This document shows positions 7,911 to 9,427 of a stretch of DNA of 9,427 nt, piece after piece. The position numbers and the translations under genes were made by a program. The notes under the pieces are model-generated. The model searched no databases and was not told the DNA's origin. It saw only the letters and a program-made list of their open reading frames with translations. The DNA is from an uncultured Collinsella sp. (GTDB lineage Bacteria > Actinomycetota > Coriobacteriia > Coriobacteriales > Coriobacteriaceae), in assembly GCA_900757185.1 (NCBI GenBank), contig CAAEMX010000055.1, forward strand, positions 1 to 9,427. The letters are read 5' to 3'. The stretch's first letter is position 1. Every line of letters starts with the position of its first letter.

Positions 7911-7917
7911 CGCAAGG

Positions 7918-9282
7918 ATGGCGATCACGCCCGCAGAAATCGCGGAAACCCGCGGCATGGTTGAGGAGCAGAACCTCGACATCAGGACCATCACCATGGG
8001 TGTTTCGCTCATGGGTTGCGGCGACGAGAACCTCGACCGCATGTGCACGAAGATCTACGACCACGTGACGCACACGGCTGAGCATCTGGTCGAGACCGCC
8101 GAGAACCTCGAGCGCGAGTACGGTATCCCCATCGTCAACAAGCGCGTTTCCGTCACCCCGGTGGCGCAGATCGCCGCGTGCTGCAAGGATGAGGACCTCA
8201 CCCCCATCGCGCACGCCCTCGACCGCGCGGCCGAGACACTCGGCATCGATTACCTGGGCGGCTTCTCCGCACTCGTCCAGAAGGGCATCGGCGACGCCGA
8301 TCGCCGCGTTATCCAGTCCATCCCCCAGGCACTCGCCACCACGAGCCGCGTCTGCTCCAGCGTCAACGTCGCCAGCCTGCGCGCCGGTATCAACATGGAT
8401 GCCGTGCTCATGGCCGCCCAGACCATCATCGATGCCGCTAAACTCACGGCCGACCAGGATTCCGTCGGCGCTTCCAAGTTTGTCTGCTTTGCCAACATGG
8501 TCGAGGACTCCCCGTTTATGGCGGGCGCCGTCCACGGCGGTGGCGAGGCCGACGCCGTCATCAACGTAGGCGTCTCGGGCCCCGGCGTTATGGCCGCAGC
8601 CTTGGAGACGCTGCCCGATTCCGCCTCGATGATGGAAGTCGCCGAAAAGATTAAGCAGACCGCCTTTAAGATCACCCGTGCCGGCGAGCTCATGAGCCGC
8701 GAGGCCGCCCATCGTCTGGGTGTCGAGAAGGGCATCGTCGACCTGTCGCTGGCTCCCACGCCTGCCATCGGCGACTCCGTCGCGCGCATCCTCGAGATCA
8801 TCGGCGTGGGCACCTGCGGTGGCCCGGGCACGACCTGCGCGCTCGCCATGCTCAACGATGCCGTCAAGAAGGGCGGCGTCATGGCCAGCTCCAGCGTGGG
8901 CGGTCTTTCCGGCGCCTTTATCCCCGTGTCCGAGGACGCCGGCATGATCGCCGCCGTCGAGGCCGGTGCGCTTTCGCTCGAGAAGCTCGAGGCCATGACC
9001 TGCGTGTGCTCCGTTGGCCTGGACATGATCGCCATCCCCGGCGACACCCCGGTCGAGACCATCGCCGGCATCATCGCCGACGAGATGGCCATCGGCGTCA
9101 TCAACAACAAGACCACGGCCGTCCGCGTGATTCCCGCCATCGGCAAGGGCGTGGGTGACTGCGTCGAGTACGGCGGCCTGTTCGGCCGTGCACCCATCAT
9201 GCCGGTGAACCCCAACGCCGGCACCGTGCTTGCCCATCGCGGTGGACGTTTCCCGGCGCCGCTGAACTCGCTGAAGAACTAG
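7918..9282 (+). CDS. UPF0210 / DUF711 family (PFL-like) protein
   Basis: Predicted 454-residue soluble protein of unknown function. It matches the family throughout: EEQNLDIRTITMGVSLMGC (16-34), VNKRVSVTPVAQIA (73-86), DYLGGFSALVQKG (111-123), VCFANMVEDSPFMAGAVHGGGE (189-210), GVGTCGGPGTTCALAMLNDAVKKGG (296-320), and the C-terminal HRGGRFPAPLNSLKN (440-454). Family members are about 450 residues. The family is called PFL-like because its fold resembles pyruvate formate-lyase type enzymes, but I see no RVxG[FY] glycyl-radical motif, so a radical mechanism is not supported. Its usual neighbour in many Gram-positives is a small ACT-domain protein, and none is present upstream here or before the window ends. 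Start chosen from the RBS at 7906-7910 and agreement with the family N-terminus. It may be co-transcribed with metH (108-nt gap) or have its own promoter. Confidence 0.92.
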   Translation: MAITPAEIAETRGMVEEQNLDIRTITMGVSLMGCGDENLDRMCTKIYDHVTHTAEHLVETAENLEREYGIPIVNKRVSVTPVAQIAACCKDEDLTPIAHALDRAAETLGIDYLGGFSALVQKGIGDADRRVIQSIPQALATTSRVCSSVNVASLRAGINMDAVLMAAQTIIDAAKLTADQDSVGASKFVCFANMVEDSPFMAGAVHGGGEADAVINVGVSGPGVMAAALETLPDSASMMEVAEKIKQTAFKITRAGELMSREAAHRLGVEKGIVDLSLAPTPAIGDSVARILEIIGVGTCGGPGTTCALAMLNDAVKKGGVMASSSVGGLSGAFIPVSEDAGMIAAVEAGALSLEKLEAMTCVCSVGLDMIAIPGDTPVETIAGIIADEMAIGVINNKTTAVRVIPAIGKGVGDCVEYGGLFGRAPIMPVNPNAGTVLAHRGGRFPAPLNSLKN

Positions 9283-9305
9283 CTGAGGGGGACTGGCGAG
9301 GAGCC

Positions 9306-9427
9306 CCGGGGAGGGCAAATATATAAGGTCGCCTGCTCGGACAGTCCTGGCTCGCACGGAGAGCACATTAAGTGCTCTCCGGCTCGTGCGGAACTCGCGA
9401 TCGACCTTATATATTTGCCCTCCCCGG
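9306..9427. repeat. 122-bp palindromic element with perfect 26-bp terminal inverted repeats
   Basis: Bases 9306-9331 are an exact inverted copy of 9402-9427. Each arm has a GC end (CCGGGGAGGG), an AT core (CAAATATATAAGG) and TCG. Between them lies a perfect 9-bp hairpin, GGAGAGCAC (9358-9366) and GTGCTCTCC (9372-9380) with loop ATTAA, flanked by near-identical direct repeats GGCTCGCACGGA (9349-9360) and GGCTCGTGCGGA (9381-9392). It starts 23 nt after the UPF0210 stop. No T-run follows any stem, so it is not a standard terminator. It could be a MITE-like or REP-like mobile repeat, a structured RNA, or an end-of-contig repeat. The right boundary may extend past the window. Confidence 0.7.

Noticed and set aside
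7861..7917. Upstream GTG (7861) or ATG (7888) as the start of the UPF0210 gene
   Set aside because: The added residues lie in hairpin and promoter sequence, have no Shine-Dalgarno and do not match the family N-terminus. ATG at 7918 has AGGAG at proper spacing.
4612..9366. A 1584-codon open frame on the minus strand opposite the reactivation gene, metH and the UPF0210 gene
   Set aside because: It is antisense to three well-recognised proteins and runs across gene boundaries. Its low-complexity Gly/Val/Asp/His-rich translation is the mirror of strong G/C third-position bias.

Overview
The window looks like a chromosomal segment from a high-GC actinobacterium. The combination of a type III glutamine synthetase, a split cobalamin-dependent methionine synthase locus and a UPF0210/DUF711 gene, with strongly G/C-ending codons, fits Coriobacteriia such as Collinsella. 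That taxonomic call is an inference from gene content and codon style, not from a marker gene.

Layout. Positions 1-217 hold no identifiable gene. They contain a GC-rich hairpin (31-62), a perfect 9+3+9 inverted repeat (91-111) and a consensus -10 box (149-154) leading to a GntR/HutC-type regulator on the plus strand (218-958, TTG start). A convergent glutamine synthetase III gene (glnN) follows on the minus strand (3154-1067) and ends at a strong intrinsic terminator (about 998-1037) between the two stop codons. A 426-bp divergent intergenic region (3155-3580) separates glnN from the methionine genes. It carries a palindrome upstream of glnN and a multi-helix element upstream of metF that may be an RNA leader.

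The plus-strand cluster 3581-7809 is a tight operon of metF (5,10-methylenetetrahydrofolate reductase), a stand-alone methionine synthase reactivation-domain protein, and metH (homocysteine-, folate- and cobalamin-binding modules without the C-terminal reactivation domain). metF and the second gene overlap by one base (TAATG), and the second gene and metH are 9 nt apart. Together they would make 5-methyl-THF, use it to methylate homocysteine, and repair oxidised cobalamin with a separate protein rather than a fused domain. After a hairpin-containing 108-bp gap comes a UPF0210 (PFL-like, DUF711) protein of unknown function (7918-9282).

The last 122 bases (9306-9427) form a striking element: perfect 26-bp inverted terminal arms around a second perfect hairpin. 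It explains no gene and lies exactly at the window edge. The met genes and UPF0210 gene are GC-rich (about 62-70% in sampled lines), whereas the regulator gene is about 47-52% in sampled lines and may have a different history. I see no rRNA, tRNA, CRISPR array, transposase or phage gene. The main novelty candidates are the metF leader, the terminal palindromic element and the small operator-like palindromes.
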